From assembly GCA_964035545.1 (NCBI GenBank), contig OZ037770.1, forward strand, positions 9,264,973 through 9,328,972: DNA of 64,000 bases, read 5' to 3'. A model generated the notes under the pieces. It was not told the origin of the DNA, made no database searches, and saw nothing but the letters and a program-made list of their open reading frames with translations. Position 1 is the stretch's first letter, and every line of letters starts with the position of its first letter. This document shows, piece by piece, positions 34,101 through 46,200 of the stretch. Position numbers and translations under genes: made by a program. The DNA is from Bugula neritina. Lineage: Eukaryota; Bryozoa; Gymnolaemata; Cheilostomatida; Bugulidae.

Positions 34101-36798
34101 AAAATCAATATATATTAAGTTTTCCAGACTGCAAATTCATTTCTAAGTAATCTTTGCTTTATAAGGTAAATCTTGTAAAATAGTACTCAATCAGCTGCTG
34201 GAAGTTAATTAAAACCTTTAATTACCTACTAATGACCCTGACAGACAAATAGCCTACAGCTTGAGTTGGTTTGAAGGTTGTGTATTATTAGTAGTTGCAG
34301 CAATTCTTTTCATACTGAAAATGTATTTTTCTAAAATATGAGCATTTTCTAATTTAGCTTAAAGTTATTTTTATGCTTGAGCTAATTTGAGGGATTAAAA
34401 AGTTTCAGTAAGGTTTGTCTTTCCTTAGCCCATCGATCATAATACTGATACAGTTTCATTGAGCATGTGTCATATAATAATAAAATATCCGACCTTTAAA
34501 TATTTTGCATATTTTTCTGTTAAATGAGATATTGTCTATAAAACAAAAATTGCTGCATTATAATATGTATTTATGTAATTATTATATATACAATTTCAAT
34601 TACAGTACAGATTCTAATATTTCTTGTATTTTCTCTTCTTGAAAAAATCTCAAAACTGGTTTTTTTTACAATAAATTGAATAACTATATTTTTAAGTTGA
34701 ACAAAAAGCATTTTTTATATTATATAAAGAGAAACTTAGCAAACCACAAATACCACATTATACAATTTTAAAAATTTATTAATATAAATAATGCATTATT
34801 AATGCAATAATGAATTATTTCTCTTTATTGGTCGAAAATAGTCAATTAGTGAGAATTCTATTGGTATAATGAATAACTTGCGTGTATTTTAGCCTACTAA
34901 ACGTGGATTCATGAAACTTATTAAAGATACTCTGCATGGTTTGATATACCTCCACAGCAAGGATATTGTACACATGGACATTCGACCAAACAAGATTTTG
35001 GTGAGTGCTGTTTTAAAAATTAGTCATGCGTAACTTTTCAATTCTAATAAAAAATTTTAAACTCTGGCATGGTGTTACCAAATCTGTAGATAAAATCTGG
35101 GACAGCTAAACTCACAGACTTTGGGATATCTGTTCTGGCAGACGATGATGTCCAGCTTATCGAGCAGCTGATTTCTACAGGTTGGTGAGATGACATAAAC
35201 AACAGCTGAATGATTTGGGGCGAAGTTGAGATTAAAATAAAGAGTGTATAAGTCAATCAGATTAGTTTTAGGGTCATTTCGAATTCTCTATGGAATTCAA
35301 TGGGAAGAAAGTGAGTTAATACGTAGATGAGCCCCGTAGGCTGTGAATAGGGAATCGAAAATATTATAATTTATATTGCCCAATTGTAAAGGTTTACCCA
35401 TTTATACTATCCAATAGGAATGTTGATAAGTTTCTGGCACCGAATGACGCAATAAATTAAAAATATTAGCGGTAAATAGACTGATAATTATGCTCAGCAT
35501 TAACTCAGTGACTCTCATTAACTCACTCAAAATATTGCATGGTGAAGGGTTAGAGTTTTCAGAATCAAAATAGAAATATTGAAAGAGCTAGTAACTGTAC
35601 AATTAATTCATTCAGTGTTATAACTATAAAATGAGCATATATATTGGTTGATGGTGTTTTGTATAAAATTTCAGGATCACATATGTATACAGCTCCAGAA
35701 TTAATAGACCAAGTTCTTCCCACGAAGGACTCTGATATGTGGGCTATTGGAATAACAGCCTTAGAAGTCATGACTGGTGAGTCTTCAGTCTATACATATA
35801 AAAATGGAAAGTATAAGTATGTACAATACGTATTGTGTGAGTATAGTTTTTAATCTAACATAAATTGTTTTATTACATGTTCAACTTTGTTTACGATTCA
35901 ATGTTGTCTAACTTTTAAGCTTGAAAGCTAACTTTTGCAACAAACACCATGGAAAGTGAAACTGAAAAATCTCATTAATAGACTAGCTGGTCTGAAGTCA
36001 TAACTTCTGCAAGTTCTATTGGAAAAGAATGTTAAAAGCTGCATGTCCCATTTATATTAATACAGGCTACTATCACTTCGTTTCCATTGCTTTGCATGAT
36101 ATATTGAATGGATTTTTAATCGATGTTTGACAAGTTGCAACTGTAAAGTTGCGTTTATATGATATAAACGTTTATACGATATAAAATCGTGAAGGTATAA
36201 ACGCAACTTAAGTTAACGCAAACAGCAACCAGTAACAGCGATCCATTTGAAGCAATAGAATTGCAGTGTATAACTGTAAGCTCAGGAAGTAAGATGGCTT
36301 GTTGAGTATTATGCAATATATTACACATGGTTCCATAGCATAGACGCACTGGGGAGAGGGTGGGGAATCTTCCAATTGAATAGACAAAACTGAAACTGAT
36401 TTAAAACTAAAAGTCAGTCAATAAGTATTTGAATGAAAATTCGGGCTATAATATGATATGATGCAAAAGTACATTATTCACGTGAATAATACAACTATAA
36501 ACACATTATATTTTAATATATATGACATAATATTGTAATTTAAAACTAGGTTATGTATAAAATCGTAAATATGAGAAAATTGTGAACAATTTCAGGACAC
36601 CCAGCATACTTTGAAGTTAAGCTCTGGAAAGGAAAGCTGACCCCATCAGCTTTATTAAAAGGTCACCTGCCCTCTGCTCTGAGCTACTTGAAGGAGAGAA
36701 ACCAGAAGATTTTCAGAAATGTTTTGCAGCTCAAACCAGATGGTAGATCTTCAGCAGCAAAGTGGTTGGCCCGGATCCATGACTACAGTTTTGATTAA
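31189..36798 (+). CDS. ankyrin repeat-protein kinase protein, complete 8-exon gene
   Basis: Exons: 31189-31777, 32217-32285, 32600-32789, 33055-33223, 34893-35000, 35090-35180, 35675-35776, 36596-36798. The total is 1,521 nt, 506 residues, with all phases compatible. Residues ~45-190 contain about four ankyrin repeats (GNTVIHWAVVQGQ, GSTAVHIAVHDGK, GKTPVHIAVGQN and a weaker one). The kinase domain begins near 235. It has glycine loop IGFGKECIVYEG (240-251), lysine in IAIK (261), catalytic loop HMDIRPNKIL (366-375), DFG (385-387), TAPE (411-414) and DMWAIG (426-431). The usual HRDLKPxN is altered: Arg to Met before Asp368, Lys to Arg, and the metal-binding Asn to Lys373. Asp368 and DFG are kept, so it may be weak or a pseudokinase. 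The order, ankyrin first and kinase last, is the reverse of RIPK4/ANKK1. No membrane segment is seen. A MITE lies in intron 4. Substrate and pathway are unknown. Confidence 0.88.
33280..33654. mobile_element. TA-target MITE in a kinase-gene intron
   Basis: The ends are AAGGCCTGGCC...GGCCAGGCCTT with TA on each side; inverted repeats continue inside (tcacac / gtgtgtgg, acgatttcgtg-like). About 375 bp, no ORF. The ends resemble those of the 4160/38680 family but the interior differs. Confidence 0.75.
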
Positions 36799-39700
36799 TT
36801 ACACTGTTGAAAAAAACGTACCTAGTATTTAAATGTTGTCCCTGCATACTGTAAATGTGAGTACAATTTCCAGATACTGTTTACAAGGTGATCACTTTTA
36901 ACAACATTTAATGGAACCAATTCATGTGAGAAAATAGTTTTAGTTAGAAACACACAATATATTATTGTATTTTGAATATTATAATTTATAATGGGTTCAT
37001 TATAGATCCTTTTTAATAGTTTCCAAAAGATGTATTTTTTTGTGTTATTCAATCGACATGTTTGGCAATAATGACTGAAACAGTGAATTTTACCCTTTAT
37101 TTGCTTTATTATAATAAGGGCGCTTTCGGATTCCCTACTCGTAGGGGTAACTTAAAAAGCTGCTGCATAATCACAGGTTACAAAATTATAGCATTATAAG
37201 CAGAACTAGAATAGTATAATACAGCAGAACATAATGTCTAGTTTGAGGAAGTGCTAGAGTTATGCTGCATGCATTCAAATTTATTAGTTGCAAGAATCTT
37301 TGCATCACGATCATTATGATTTTTTTAAAATAATCTAAAGCTATAGCTAATATATCTAAATCGAGCTGATAAGTAATATTGTTTTCATAAATTTATTATT
37401 TACCATAATGTTTACTACCTAAAATATGCTAGAAGACACACAGTTATGCAACAGTTTCACTGGTTTTAAACAAAATATTTTTAAAATGTGCACAAGTCAA
37501 AGAACATTTTGTCTAGAGAACAAGATGTCTCAGCTTGTGCAAGGAAACACTACCATAATTACAAATCCACAACACTTTTGATTGGCATTTATTTTGCCAG
37601 TAGCTCCTGAAAGGTTGCCAATTTTTATAGTGAATGCTGAGAATTTGAGAAAAACCCATAACTTATTCTCACAATTTTTAGTTTGACATCTGGCTTAAAC
37701 TTGCAATTATTTAAAACCCCTTTACAGCAAATATATTTGAATAAGAGTACTTTAAGCTCTGGAAACTTGAATTGTCATAAACAAACCTCAAAGAGTTTAA
37801 TGCTAAAACAAGGGTTGCATTTAATAGCTGGTATACTATGCTTTGTGAGGTATTCTTTCAGAGTTGTGCTCCCACTCAGTTAGAATACTGGAACGTTGAT
37901 AGGACTACTGAACTAGAAATAATTCTCTCCAGTACATTGGTTAGGACTACGTATCATTTTCAATAATAAGACTAGCAAGATTAAAACTAATAGTGCACTA
38001 CCACATCCCTTTTTTCAATAATTAGTTGCATTTTGTTGGCTAGCTATAATGCACCCATGCAAGTCTTAAGGAAATTTGATATTTTTGTTGGAAATGTTAA
38101 CCCTTATAGACTATACTTACAACCAGAAAAAATACATTAGTGCAATGTGTCCTGTATTTCTAACAATTCAGGTTATAAAATTGCTGCATTATTTGATTAA
38201 AGCTTCTTTTTAATAGTTAGCTCACATGTATTATAACACAGTTTTTATTCTGCATAGATGACATTTTAATATAATATTATAATTTATAGACAAATACAGA
38301 TATTCTTATTTTCTTTACAATGATTAAGTCTCCATTATAACCAAACTTAACCATTGCCATAGGCGACTTTTCATAAAAATGTTTACAGGGTGTCATCCCC
38401 TCCACCCTCAATATCTTAACTATTATGAGTAAGTATCTCACCTAACAATACCAGCTGTTGGTAATTGATTATTAATTATACCTCATGCAACTACTGTTTG
38501 AGTGAGCCAACATAAAAGCTTTTTGCTGGAGTATTATTAAGTAAAGTTTTAATTATAATATGCTTATATCAAACATAACGTGGTAGAACAACCTAATATC
38601 TTAAACAATGCAGTTCATATTAATTTTTCGCAGATAGGGAAATGAGCACATATATCATAATAGCATAGTTGACTGGCTAAGCCTAGGGCCACACTGTGCG
38701 TATTTTCGCATGCGAAGATTGAAACCACAAGTAGCAAAGGTGTCCACTGTAGCGTCAGTGATGCGTGATAAATAAAGCTTTCATTTTTAAATCGCACTCG
38801 CTTTCAATAAAACGCAATTTACTGGAATATAGCACTAAATTAAAGAAATTGGGCTCGCTGAATAGCTACCAGCCAATTAGGTGACGACGACAGAGACGAT
38901 TCGCACTTGCGTTGAGAATGCAGAGCGACAGGTGCGAAGGTTTTCTCAACGCGCACAGTGGACACCTTTGCTACTTGTGATTTCAATTTTCGCATGCGAA
39001 AATACGCACCGTGTGGCCCTAGGCTTATAACTTGGATTTCCCCATTCTCCTTAACGATTTGTCATTTCAACAATAATATACTTGTAGTGAGCAATTATGT
39101 TCCAAAAAGCAAGTTAACTGATGTGGCAATGGATATGATACTGCTATCACAGTGAGCTCTAACAGTGTAAATACTTCATCCAGCACAGTAGCATCTTCTT
39201 AGTGTGGCCAGGCCCCTATAACTAGGCTGTAGACTGTTGAAGGCAAAGAAAAACGAGGTAGATGCAGTAACGGAGAAGTTTAGAGAAGCCTGTTTTCTAA
39301 ATTAGAAATGTAACAAAAGAAGTTATGTTCGAGCAATAATTTAACTGCACCCCAAACCAAAACTAAATACGAAATTTAAAGAACTTAGGCTATCTCAATT
39401 TCTCCACTACTGCTCCTAAATGAGAAAATCTACCAGCCAGACTACAATTCAGATTTATTGTTGAAAGAGACAAGATAGTTTAAATTATATTATGATAATA
39501 AACATATGCTTTCGATACTAGCAACTGATAGCATACGTTGCAACAACAAACAACGCAGAAAAACAACTTTTAGGAGTATTCATCAATAACAAGAAGCCAA
39601 ACACGGGCTACAGCATACTCGAAAATGAATTACTACAGAAAAACAAATTAATAACAACTTTGAAGAGTTGTAAAGTATTTGAAATAATACAAACTATCGA

Positions 39701-39967
39701 CTATATTACACTCGAGTATATAAAACTCAGGAATTGTCTGCTCCATATGTTCTAATTGTAGAGAAACAGCACACATGACTAGTTTATCTGTCCAATGTCA
39801 CTTATAAAGAATGAACGGTTAACTAACGGACACATTTTTATATATAGTTATATTCACACACTTCACATATCACGAAATAATTTAACAACTTTGCCAAGTC
39901 AACAAATAATAAACGCACCATCATCTATCATATCACAGAAGTCATATTAATAACTATTTGTGGTTCA
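36799..39967. other. intergenic space between convergent genes
   Basis: AT-rich region between the 3' ends of the ankyrin-kinase gene (plus) and the Bcl-2 family gene (minus). It holds one MITE (38680-39025). A possible AATAAA for the minus-strand gene lies at 39454-39459. No coding exon was recognised. Confidence 0.5.
38680..39025. mobile_element. TA-target MITE with long terminal inverted repeats, copy 2
   Basis: Same family as 4160-4504, with the interior in opposite orientation. Terminal repeats AGCCTAGGGCCACAC, TA on both sides. Confidence 0.88.
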
Positions 39968-40243
39968 TCAAATTTTTTTGTATTTCAGCAACAACACCAC
40001 ACCTATAATGATGCCGGTGAGAGCACCTGCGGCAGCTACGGCGACTGGGTTATCGTAAAGGGACTGTGAGATACTATCTAGTACAGAGGCAGCACGAGAA
40101 GGAGTACTGTCAGCAGGAGGGTATGATATGTTGATTTGAGATACGACTGGAGTGCCTGGAGAGAGAAACTCTTCATCCGAATCACTCTCTTCACTGTCGG
40201 AAGTTATCAGTCTATACTCTCTGTTGGTTCTCACAGTAGCCAT
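39968..40243 (-). CDS. BCL2L13-like: last exon: acidic segment and C-terminal tail anchor
   Basis: Encodes an acidic stretch (SDSEESDSDEEFLSPGTP), then a single hydrophobic helix (VAVAAAGALTGIIIGVVLLL) and a short basic tail KYKKI. This is a typical tail anchor with positive C-terminus, as in mitochondrial outer membrane Bcl-2 proteins. The acceptor directly precedes an in-frame ATG, so a 91-residue membrane protein could also be made from an internal start. Confidence 0.8.
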   Translation of the reverse strand: MATVRTNREYRLITSDSEESDSDEEFLSPGTPVVSQINISYPPADSTPSRAASVLDSISQSLYDNPVAVAAAGALTGIIIGVVLLLKYKKI

Positions 40244-43200
40244 CTACAAGAGCAAAAGTATCATAAACTCACACGTTTATAGTCGTGAGAAAACCCTGAT
40301 GGAAAGGGTTTTTGTTAAATTGGGCCAAGGACTTATTAAGATGGGACACAAGAGTAAATATAACTGGATGCTCTTCCTAACATCACCAATGGCCTTTGTC
40401 GGGCTCAGACTCATGACTTTGTGCTTACTAGGCAAACGCTCTAACCCCTAGACCACGGCTGCTACTTGAGCAAAGGTATCAGATAAATCACAACTCACCA
40501 AGTCTCAACTACAGGAAGTCTTCCAACTACAAGAAGTCTCCGAGCCAGTTTATTACCTAGCTTCTAGAGTCTAGACCGATGACACTAATGTATGTGCTGA
40601 TAAACACCTTCACCATTTCAGTTAGAAATTCAATTTGGCCTAGTTGAAAATTTTACTGAGTTGCATTGCATTGTGAAAGCCACTTGTCAAATTTTTGACT
40701 TGTGATCACTTAATTTCAGATTACAAATCAAAGGGAATGACAACTCCTTGTAGATATCAGTATTTAATTATGACTTTGGTGACTAGATGACTTACTTAAA
40801 GTGTGTTAAATAAAGTTGCAGCTATTTAAGTAAATATCGGCTGCCTTTCTCAATTATTCATTTTATGCTGTTAATTATTGCGTTTTCAAAGGGCATCAAA
40901 TAGCGATTAAGGGAACGTCATATTTTACTATTAGAAAGTGAGCTTCCGCATCACTAGGGTTTAAACATTTTTCAGTAAAACTATAAAGGGGTACTCCGTA
41001 CTCATAATATTAACTGTAAAACTCAATACTTTTTTCAGCAAAGGTATAAACGCACCATAAGTCATAAAGCCCTAGCAAGTGCAAACTACATACACCCACC
41101 AGTATTGTGAAAAGATTACAAGTACAAGTTTAGAATTGCATCCACTAGCCTAATCTCCATTAACGGAGAAATAATGTCAATTGAAATTCTAATTATATCA
41201 CAAGATAGCATCAAACAACTAACATAATATACTGGGAAATCCCTGTGTTTTACAGATAGCCTACTATAACAGCTACATTGTAACATCCTCCCAATAGTAG
41301 GGTTACCAGCAAAACTAGTCATCAAACAGGATACTATTTAGTCATACTAGTTGCTGGCTGTGTGGGTTAGTTCTATGTTATATCAAGTAATACCACCAGA
41401 CTGTGCTAACTACTGCCTATGACCTAAGGTGCAAGTATGATACATTTCTATAGAATGATAACTATATGAACACAATGTACTGTGACTAAACTTATTGAGG
41501 CGTTGTTTAAATCCCTTCTGCTAAATTCACTGTCTACTAAATCTAGTCAATACTAAAGTCCACATGCAGCTATTGCAAAGGTCAGTGGAGTGAAGTAGGT
41601 AACAGATTTGCCAAAGAAATTACAAAATATCTGATTAATTAGCCAATAGCCTTTAGTAGCAAACTAGCAGTTCAACTTTCAGATATACTGTATGATTTAA
41701 TTGCCATTTATAAAACAATATAAATGTATTTTAATAGCAAGAATTGTCAGAAAGACTACATTTTCAATTATTAAGTTGTGCACTTCATTAATCTGATAGT
41801 AGATAAAATTTACTCACAGCTTCTAGATTAACTTCACTGCTGGGAGTCATATGTATAGCAGGTGTCACATGAGAGCTGGTGTGAGCAGGTGTCACCTGAG
41901 ATCTGGTGTCAGCAGGTGTCACATTAGAGCTGGTATTATCAGATGTCACATTAGAGCAGGCATCAGCAGGTGTCACATTAGAGCTGGTGTCAGCAGGTGT
42001 CACATTAGAGCTGGCGTCAGCAGGTGTCACATTAGAGCTGGCGTCAGCAGGTGTCACATTAGAGCTGGCGTCAGCAGGTGTCACATTAGAGCTGGCGTCA
42101 GCAGGTGTCACATTAGAGCTGGCGTCAGCAGGTGTCACATTAGAGCTGGCGTCAGCAGGTGTCACATTAGAGCTGGCGTCAGCAGGTGTCAAATTAGAGC
42201 TGGTGTCAGTAGGTGTCACATGAGAGCTGGTGTCAGCAGGTATCACATTAGAGCTGGTGTCAGCGGACATCTCTTTCTCATCATTATCAGACACTCTCAG
42301 ATGAGCGCTGTTAGCAGGTGCTTTCTTGGTGACATCAGCCATTTTATCGGACTTTCTTTGAACTCTGCAATCAAGTGTAACAATGATTGCCATTAGAAAA
42401 TCAGATGTAAGAGAATTAACTGTAGGCTACACCCAGTAACAGGAGCCATGCAAGCCTACTCATACTCTATCATATGGATAACAAAGCAGCAGAAAATTGA
42501 CTTCACTAGTGCAGTACAAAGCAAATTTAATATATAATATCTTTAGTATAAATTTTGCTACAGAATTTCACAAAATATAATCAGTAAGTTATTGTGAAAA
42601 CATAAAACAGCAGAAAAGCAGCAGAGAGTCATTTAAATGATCAATTCTGAGGTTTGAGCTTCTTTGACCACTAATTGGCAATACAATTCCAGCCAATAAT
42701 GTGATTTTAGCAACTACTACGCTGTGGTATAGCAGAATCTTGACAAGAGAAATCATGGCAGAAAGAAAAACCTGAGATCTAAATGATACAATCTAGTATA
42801 CTCACTGACTAGCGTGCAGCTACTTGTAACAAACTTAACACAAATGAAACACTCATTGATAGCCAGTATAAATAGTATATCATCTACTACATCGCGGAAT
42901 GTCTACTTTACAGCATGGTGTTTATTCTATTATATACTGAAAGTAACGCCTGGATGATTATGTATTTCACGGCTGACTACCTCCACAAACGTCTTGGTTT
43001 ATAATTACTAAGCTCAAGTGTTAGTAAATGATGGCAGTTTGCAAATGAAAACAAGTTTATTCATTTAGCATTAAGAAAATGGGGCAACTCCGAAATACCT
43101 AACAATAGTGTATTAAAAGAAGAGATCCCAAGTGTTTGCAATGAGATTACAGAAAGAGAGTAAAATACTGCAACAAAGTATGAAATTCAGAATTTTTATT

Positions 43201-46200
43201 TGCAACCAGCTTCTTTTCTGATAATATCTAATGCACCAAAGTGACATGAAATAACTGGTGATGGCATGTGACATGAAATAACTGGTGATGGCAGGTACAG
43301 CTTTTTCATTGCTTAGACCAGGGGTGTCCAACCTTTTCAGAGCAAGGGCCACTGAAAAGGAATATTTCATGGCGAGGGCCACTTTGCAAGCTTTAGATCA
43401 CTCTGGGGGCCCCAGCATTGTTCAAATTACTTTATTCCAAATTCTTATGAATCATTGCACAATAAAGTCCCAATGACGGCATGTTTTGTAGCTTGTGTAT
43501 AAATAAGATATTTAAATGGTGGTTGTTCACTCTAACTCATGTATATCAAGTGTGAAACTTAATTTTAGTTTTATGCCTTTGAGGGCCACATAAATGTAGG
43601 TGGGGGGGGGGGCACATTCGACCCTGGGGCCGCCTGTTGAACAGCCCTGGCTTAGACCGACCAATAACAGACTGTTTGACACTTCATCTAGGGCAACATA
43701 CTATTCAGCAAGCCTATATACCTGTTTTACTAAACAAAACCGGAGAGCACAACTCCAAAGAGCACAATTAACCAGGCTTAACAAGAAGGCTGCACTATGG
43801 TGTGTCTTGAAGCTATTATTCCTTATAGAAACTTCTGGAAGAAATTGTGACCAGAATATATTAAGTTGGTGGTTGACTGCATCATCTGTATTATACGTAC
43901 ATAGATTCAATGGCTACACACTCAATAAACTATCATTTGTCCTGCAGTAATAGCTAAAGCATGAAATATTTGCTAGTTCTAAGTTGAATCATTTCATGGT
44001 TAAAATTATAGAAAAATAGTTTTCTAAAGCCTACCTAGATTTCCTGACTGCCCTACAGTATGGTAAAGTAATACACATGCATGTAGGGGATAGAGGGTTG
44101 CCAAGACTCACCTTGGTGGAGGGAGTAGGCAAGGTGGATACATTTCTTTAGGAGTGAATGAGTAGCATTCAGGAGCACTAGAAGAGAGGGTAGCACGAGA
44201 TTCTGGCAAGACAGCCTCCTCTACTATCTGATTATCAGAGTCAGTTTGTGGGGGTATAATAGCCTCCCCTAAAACACTGTCGCTAGCAGAGAGAGAAGTA
44301 TGAGATTCTGGCAATATGAGATCCTCTTCTATAGGGGTGGGTTGTGAGGGTACAGCAGTTTCTGAACTGGTAGAAAGTTTACCTGAGCTAGTAGGAGGCA
44401 TAGTGGAGCTAGTAGGGGGCGTGGTGTGGGTAGAAGGGGGCACAGGAGGGATAGTAGGGGGCACAGGAGGAGTAGTAGGGGGCACAGGAGGGGTAGTAGG
44501 GGGCACAGGAGGGGTAGTAGGGGGCACAGGAGGGGTAGTAGGGGGTACAGGAGGGGTAGTAGGGGGCACAGGAGGGGTAGTAGGGGGCACAGGAGGGGTA
44601 GTAGGGGGCACAGGAGGGGTAGTAGGGGGCACAGGAGGGGTAGTAGGGGGCACAGGAGGAGTCGTAGGAAGTATAGGAGGGGTAGTAGGGGGTGACACTG
44701 AACCAGTAGAAACATTAGGTGAGCTACTTTGAGATACCTCTGAACTAATAGGGAGTGTAGTGGGGGTAGAAGGGCGTGATGCTGAGCTAATAGGGGGCAT
44801 AGTGAGACTGGACTGATCTGAAGTGAAACTGGTCTCAGGCGTCACAAACTCTTCCTCACAGGAGAAGTAGAAAGTATCCGAAGCAGCGCTCTTCTGCTTA
44901 TCAACAGAAACTGGAGTTATCTTATCTTCCACAACACTAGAGCTGGGAATACCTTCACTGACAGTAGACCCAACACACGGATCAGTTTCAGTTGAAGAAG
45001 AAGAGAAAGTGGCTGGAAATGTCTGACAGGAAGTGTCTGCACTTTGAGCCGCGTCAAAGCTTTGTTGACTGAGGATTGGTTGAGGAAGAGTGATGGAAGA
45101 GATCAATGGAATGGAGTGGTGTGCGTGCAGTTCATCGGTAGACGTGTACACAATGTCTTCTTGCTCAACAACGTCTACTTGTTCAACGACGTCTACTTGC
45201 TCAACGACGTGTACTTGCTCAACTGCACACTCTGAGTAGATATAGGCAGACTGTGATATCACAGGAGTTGAGAGAAGATGTTGTACTGTGTGTGTTGGAG
45301 TTGTACTCTCAATGTCAGCAATATTGGGCAAACTCAGCACCAGCCCACTTGTCTCAGTAGGCGATCCAAGTCCGTCTGCGGCAGCAGATCGGGTTAGCTT
45401 TGGAGGTTTATCTTTTATTCGTTTCTTTGTTTTCCTGTCGGATTCAAATTTCTTATGTCTGTTGTAGTGTTCCAACCTGAAGGTATAAAAATAGTTAAAC
45501 TCATTTTTTGAAAACATTCTTCATGAGAACAAACCTACATTTACTATTTAGCAATCTAAGTTTAAAAAACTCTAATTTAACACATTCCAAAGGTGACTTA
45601 AGAACTCAAATTTAGAGTTCACTGTTTACTTTCAGAACCATTTCAAATGGTAATCATTTTCAATTATGCTTTATTAAAAGAAAATCGGAAACAGTTGAAA
45701 GAATTAAAAGAGAAATTTTCAGTAGGCTATGGACCAATGTAATAACTTTAACTGCATTGTCCAGATACCCTTGCTGATATCACAAGTAGCACTGCTTCAG
45801 TCAGTCAAATACAACCAGCCAGACCAAAACTATTCAACATGTGACTTTTAATAAACTAAGTACAGTGAATTGGCTAGTCTAGGTAGTACTTTAGCTAGAG
45901 AACCTATCAATTATATTATGTGGACTGTGGGGGGGGGGGGTCACTATTATCTATCAAATTTACTGAATTTTAAACATTAAACTTAGCAAAAAAATCAATA
46001 CTAAGTAAACCAATAAAGAAAATAAAATAATTAACAATAATAAAAGAAAATAGAGAAAACTTTGGAGAAACATTACAGTTCATATTTCAATTAACTATGA
46101 AATATTAAGTCACAAGGTACAGCTAGCCGGCACACGACAAACCTTTGAGGTGTTGAGGCACCACAGCAGGTTATACTAGGTACAGAACTGAGGCTACTAG

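Noticed and set aside
36144-36211. 14-bp inverted repeat aagttgcgtttata...tataaacgcaactt
   Set aside because: May be a small MITE remnant, but no target duplication or second full copy is visible in the window.
41851-42396. 181-codon plus-strand ORF rich in SRCHIRAG repeats
   Set aside because: Mirror of the in-phase coding minisatellite exon on the minus strand, which joins neighbours by splicing.
44316-44732. Plus-strand Gly/Val-rich ORFs
   Set aside because: Reverse complement of the proline-rich coding repeat; no start context or splice support.
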